Below are positions 60,515-64,000 of a stretch of DNA of 64,000 nt, piece by piece. Within the stretch, counting starts at the first letter, position 1; each line of letters starts with the position of its first letter. A program made the translations under genes and the position numbers. This DNA comes from Seonamhaeicola sp. (GTDB lineage Bacteria > Bacteroidota > Bacteroidia > Flavobacteriales > Flavobacteriaceae), in contig NZ_JANQJQ010000047.1 of NCBI RefSeq assembly GCF_028281565.1, forward strand, positions 62,001-126,000, given 5' to 3'. The notes below the pieces were generated by a model. It did no database searches and was not told the DNA's origin. It saw nothing but the letters and a program-made list of their open reading frames with translations.

Positions 60515-61762
60515 ATGGAAGTATTAAAAATTGCAACAGCAGGTAGTGTAGATGACGGGAAAAGTACCTTGATAGGTCGTATTCTGTATGATACAAAATC
60601 ATTAACTACAGATAAGCTTGAAGCTATTGAAAAAACCAGTAAGCAACGTGGGTATGATTACCTGGATTTTTCTTTGGCTACAGATGGATTAGTTGCCGAA
60701 AGAGAACAAGGGATCACCATTGATGTGGCTCATATTTACTTTTCAACAAAAAATAAAAGTTACATCATTGCGGATACTCCGGGACACGTTGAGTATACCA
60801 GAAACATGGTTACCGGGGCTTCAACATCACAGGCCTCAATCATTTTAATTGATGCCAGAAAAGGGGTGATCGAGCAAACAAACCGTCACTTCTTTATTAA
60901 TAACCTGTTACGTATTAAAGACATTGTAGTGGCTATTAATAAAATGGATCTGGTAGATTATTCGGAAGACGTTTATAACAAAATTAAAGCTGATTTTGAA
61001 GAACTAATGAGTAAGCGTGATTACCAGGATCAAACCATTTCATTTATTCCGGTTAGTGCGTTAAAAGGTGATAACGTAGTGAACAGGTCAGATAACATGC
61101 CCTGGTACGAAGGCGAATCTTTGTTAGAGCACTTAGAGAAATTGGATAAGGCCGATATCTTTAATATAGGAACACCACGTTTCCCGGTGCAGTATGTCAT
61201 TCGCCCGAAGACGGAAGAATTCCATGATTTCAGAGGCTATGCAGGTAAGGTGTACGGTGGAAATTTAAGTGTAGGCGATGAGGTTGTGGTGTTGCCATCA
61301 CAAACGAAATCGAAGATCAAGGATATCTATTTTTACGACGAAAAATTCGAGACGGCATCAAGACGTTCGTCTGTAACCATCACTTTGGAAGATGATATCA
61401 ATGTGAGTCGCGGTGATATGATCGTTAAAGTAGGCGATTTGCCAACTATTGAAAAGCAGTTTACTGCCAATGTATGTTGGATGGATTCAAAACAATTAAC
61501 ACCGGGCGCCAAATATGTGGTACAACACGGCATCAATAAAGTATTGGCTAAGGTAGATACCATCCACCATAAAATTAATCCTGATTACACAGGAATAGAG
61601 GAAAACGTTTCAGGCTTAGGCATGAACGATATTGCTAAAGTAAGTTTTAGGCTTAATAAACCTATTTTTTACGATAAGTTTAGAAACCACCGTACCAACG
61701 GATCGTTTATCATCATCGATTCGCAATCCAATAGTACGGTTGGAGCTGGATTTATCCAATAA
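60515..61762 (+). CDS. cysN: Sulfate adenylyltransferase subunit 1 (GTPase)
   Basis: 415 residues. GTPase motifs: AGSVDDGKSTLIGR (P-loop), EREQGITIDVAH (switch I), ADTPGHVEY (G3), INKMDLVD (G4). CysN-type length without an APS-kinase extension, so phosphorylation of APS must be done elsewhere or is not needed. Follows cysD. Confidence 0.95.
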   Translation: MEVLKIATAGSVDDGKSTLIGRILYDTKSLTTDKLEAIEKTSKQRGYDYLDFSLATDGLVAEREQGITIDVAHIYFSTKNKSYIIADTPGHVEYTRNMVTGASTSQASIILIDARKGVIEQTNRHFFINNLLRIKDIVVAINKMDLVDYSEDVYNKIKADFEELMSKRDYQDQTISFIPVSALKGDNVVNRSDNMPWYEGESLLEHLEKLDKADIFNIGTPRFPVQYVIRPKTEEFHDFRGYAGKVYGGNLSVGDEVVVLPSQTKSKIKDIYFYDEKFETASRRSSVTITLEDDINVSRGDMIVKVGDLPTIEKQFTANVCWMDSKQLTPGAKYVVQHGINKVLAKVDTIHHKINPDYTGIEENVSGLGMNDIAKVSFRLNKPIFYDKFRNHRTNGSFIIIDSQSNSTVGAGFIQ

Positions 61763-61852
61763 AAAAAGTCTGCCGGAAAGACTAAAAAGAATCGGAAAAA
61801 GAAAAAAGGAAAACACTAAAAATTACTTTCCGCAGGGAAAGAACAGGGAGTC

Positions 61853-63961
61853 ATGCAAAGTTTTAGATCAGAAATAGAAAACCCGATTGTTGAAAGAGAT
61901 ATTATTGAATTAGCCAATAAAATTGAGCTATTCAACAACGGTAAAATTGACGAAGAAAAATTCAGAAGTCTTCGTTTGGCAAGAGGTGTATATGGGCAGC
62001 GTCAGGAAGGCGTTCAGATGATCCGTATCAAGTTACCTTACGGGAAAGTAAAGAGTAACCAGTTACACAGGATCTCTGATGTATCGGATGAATATTCCAG
62101 AGGACGGTTACACATTACCACACGTCAGGATATTCAAATTCACTATGTGGATTTGAACAGAACACCGGAACTTTGGGCAGAATTAGAACGTGATGACGTG
62201 ACGTTACGTGAAGCCTGTGGTAACACGGTACGTAATGTTACAGCCAGTGAAACGGCAGGTATCGACCCTAATGAACCGTTTGATGTATCACCATATGCCG
62301 ATGCATTGTACAAGTTCTTTTTAAGAAATCCTATCTGTCAGGAAATGGGACGTAAGTTTAAAGTGTCGTTCTCATCAACTGATGAAGATACCGGATTATC
62401 ATACATGCATGACTTAGGATTTATTGCTAAACTAAAAAATGGTACTCGCGGGTTTAAAGTGATGATTGGTGGTGGACTGGGTTCGCAACCACGTCAGGCG
62501 GATGTGCTTTATGATTTTGTGGAAACCGATAAGATCATTCCAATCATGGAAGGTGTATTACGAATTTTCGATCGTCACGGAGAACGTAAAAGTCGTGCCA
62601 AAGCCCGTATGAAATTCTTAATAAAGGACATTGGTTTAGAAGCCTTTAAAACGTTAGTTGATGCTGAGCAAAATGCGATTGAATTAAAATCGGTACCGAT
62701 TGATGCCGATGCGTATGAAGCATCGACTCCGGTAGAAGTTACTAAGATTCCTGAAGTGGAAATTAAAGATCAGGCGGCTTTCGAAATATGGAAGTCAACC
62801 AATCTGATCCCTCAAAAACAGGAAGGGTATGTAGCTATCGGTATTAAAGTATTGTTAGGAGATTTCTATACTGATAAAGCCAGATTATTGGCTGATTTAG
62901 TTGAGAATTATGCAGCTGGTGAGATCCGTTTGTCACTGCGTCAAAATATTGTAATTCCTTTCGTGAAAGAGGAATTGGTACCATTTTTCTATACTGAGTT
63001 GGAAAAATTAGGTTTTGTGGAGGCAGGTTATAACAAAGCAGTTGATATTACAGCTTGTCCGGGAACAGATACCTGTAATTTAGGTATTGCAAGTAGTACA
63101 GGTATTGCTGATGAGTTGGAGCGTGTTATTAAAGCCGAATATCCACAATATTTAAGTAATGAAGACCTGGTCATTAAGATCAGTGGTTGTATGAATGCCT
63201 GTGGACAACACAATATGGCTAATATTGGTTTCCAGGGGATGTCTGTTCGTACACCGGATAAATTGGTGGCTCCTGCGTTACAGGTACTGCTTGGCGGTGG
63301 TAACTTAGGCGATGGAAACGGCGTGTTTGCTGACAAGGTTGTTAAAGTACCGAGTAAGCGAGGACCGGAAGCCTTACGCAGAATATTAGATGATTATGAA
63401 GCTAATTCAGGTGGGAAGTTATTTGTAGATTACTACAAAGAGAAAGGAGAAAGATACTTTTATGACTTCCTTCAGGATTTACAGGATGTATCGAATTTAT
63501 CGGAATCGGATTTTATCGATTGGGGTAATGAAGAGAAATATGTTAAGGAAATAGGTGTTGGTGAGTGTGCCGGCGTGGTAATTGATTTAGTGGCAACCTT
63601 ATTCCTTGAAAGCGAAGAAAAGATTGAAAATGCCAAAGAATCTGCCAATAATGGTGTGTATTCCGGTGCTATTTATCATGCATATAGCTCTATGGTGAAT
63701 ACGGCGAAGGCTTTATTAACTGCGGAGAATAAGAAGACCAATACGCATGCAGGGATCATTAAACAATTTGATGAATTGTTTGTTGAAAGCGGAACAATAA
63801 AATTGGACGGTTCTTTTGCTGATTTAGCATATCAAATCAATAAATTTGCACCTTCACAGGATTTTGCTTCAAAATATATTGCTGCTGCTGCTGACTTTTT
63901 ACAAAAAGTAAGAGCTTATAGAGAATCAGAATTAAGTGCAGTTCAAAAGGAAGCTGTTTAA
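61853..63961 (+). CDS. Sulfite reductase with C-terminal HEPN-like domain
   Basis: 702 residues. Two NiR/SiR half-domains: RITTRQDIQIHY-like segment (here LHITTRQDIQIHYVD), GACGNTVRN-like (REACGNTVRNV), and the siroheme/4Fe-4S Cys in TACPGTDTCNLG and ISGCMNACGQH. After about residue 590 the protein ends with a helical domain (GAIYHAYSSMVNTAKALLT then HAGIIKQFDELF) like HEPN domains, but the R-x4-6-H RNase motif is not obvious. It reduces sulfite to sulfide in the cytosol, the last step before MetY/MetZ. Confidence 0.9.
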   Translation: MQSFRSEIENPIVERDIIELANKIELFNNGKIDEEKFRSLRLARGVYGQRQEGVQMIRIKLPYGKVKSNQLHRISDVSDEYSRGRLHITTRQDIQIHYVDLNRTPELWAELERDDVTLREACGNTVRNVTASETAGIDPNEPFDVSPYADALYKFFLRNPICQEMGRKFKVSFSSTDEDTGLSYMHDLGFIAKLKNGTRGFKVMIGGGLGSQPRQADVLYDFVETDKIIPIMEGVLRIFDRHGERKSRAKARMKFLIKDIGLEAFKTLVDAEQNAIELKSVPIDADAYEASTPVEVTKIPEVEIKDQAAFEIWKSTNLIPQKQEGYVAIGIKVLLGDFYTDKARLLADLVENYAAGEIRLSLRQNIVIPFVKEELVPFFYTELEKLGFVEAGYNKAVDITACPGTDTCNLGIASSTGIADELERVIKAEYPQYLSNEDLVIKISGCMNACGQHNMANIGFQGMSVRTPDKLVAPALQVLLGGGNLGDGNGVFADKVVKVPSKRGPEALRRILDDYEANSGGKLFVDYYKEKGERYFYDFLQDLQDVSNLSESDFIDWGNEEKYVKEIGVGECAGVVIDLVATLFLESEEKIENAKESANNGVYSGAIYHAYSSMVNTAKALLTAENKKTNTHAGIIKQFDELFVESGTIKLDGSFADLAYQINKFAPSQDFASKYIAAAADFLQKVRAYRESELSAVQKEAV

Positions 63962-63972
63962 AAGACAAATTG

Positions 63973-64000
63973 ATGCGTTTGATTACCCCAAAATTAACGG
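63973..64000 (+). CDS. Start of next gene, possibly uroporphyrinogen-III C-methyltransferase
   Basis: Only nine residues (MRLITPKLT) are visible, from ATG at 63973, 11 nt after the sulfite reductase stop. This start is like that of flavobacterial siroheme methyltransferases, and siroheme is the cofactor of the upstream enzyme. Too short to be sure. Confidence 0.4.

Overview
The window is a contiguous piece of a chromosome from a member of the Bacteroidota, most likely a marine-type Flavobacteriaceae. The signs are: low GC with many A/T-rich spacers; promoter boxes of the Bacteroidota type (TAnnTTTG); many lipoproteins with a Cys just after a short signal; a Sus-like starch locus; the bacterial mevalonate branch next to a geranylgeranylglyceryl-phosphate-type prenyltransferase; a short LeuA; and a sulfite reductase with a HEPN-like tail. 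No rRNA, tRNA, CRISPR array, transposase or integrase was seen.

Layout. 1-10.3 kb: a starch/maltodextrin utilisation operon on the + strand (end of a GH65 phosphorylase, GH13 lipoprotein, tandem esterase lipoprotein, GH31 alpha-glucosidase, two more GH13 lipoproteins). 10.4-14.0 kb: a GAF-domain protein and, convergent to it, an HD-domain protein fused to a Pycsar-effector-like membrane domain. 14.2-18.9 kb: a thiol/oxidative-stress operon (msrB, msrA, Rieske-glutamate-synthase-like fusion, glutaredoxin-like, second MsrA-like, hydrolase-OsmC fusion). 18.9-25.3 kb: a phosphoesterase/beta-barrel giant, thioredoxin and small housekeeping or hypothetical genes. 25.4-30.0 kb: mevalonate and prenyl-lipid genes with a mobile-looking four-helix-bundle gene between mvaD and mvk. 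30.1-35.8 kb: a DUF559 gene between 61-bp direct repeats, an RluB-like protein lacking its catalytic Asp, small conserved proteins, a GT-C glycosyltransferase with repeat-derived coding sequence, and a DUF5686-like protein.

35.8-44.9 kb is the accessory island. It is a run of one- or two-gene units, nearly all on the + strand, separated by structured spacers that fall into related pairs and form long imperfect nested stem-loops. Cargo includes a zinc-ribbon protein, possible immunity-type proteins (DUF6882-like, DUF2262-like), a GIY-YIG nuclease, an XRE regulator with a likely operator, a PD-(D/E)XK nuclease-like protein, a two-gene Pycsar anti-phage system (PycTM plus PycC cyclase) and a zinc-metallopeptidase-like protein. 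The arrangement resembles an integron cassette array without an integrase (CALIN-like), but the boundary sites do not match the classical attC core boxes. This is the most interesting part of the window.

45.1-64 kb returns to core metabolism: leuB and leuA (minus strand), a TPR-like protein, an outer-membrane porin-like protein, a SAM riboswitch that leads a methionine operon (metY, a MetX-aspartokinase-homoserine dehydrogenase fusion, then a MetZ-like enzyme, PhzF and an Rrf2 regulator), and the assimilatory sulfate operon (DUF2061, cysH, cysD, cysN, sulfite reductase, start of a probable siroheme methyltransferase), preceded by a good promoter and a candidate Rrf2 operator. Sulfide made by the cys operon would feed MetY/MetZ, which links the two blocks. 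Dispersed palindromic repeats are scattered between genes and in two cases lie inside coding sequences.
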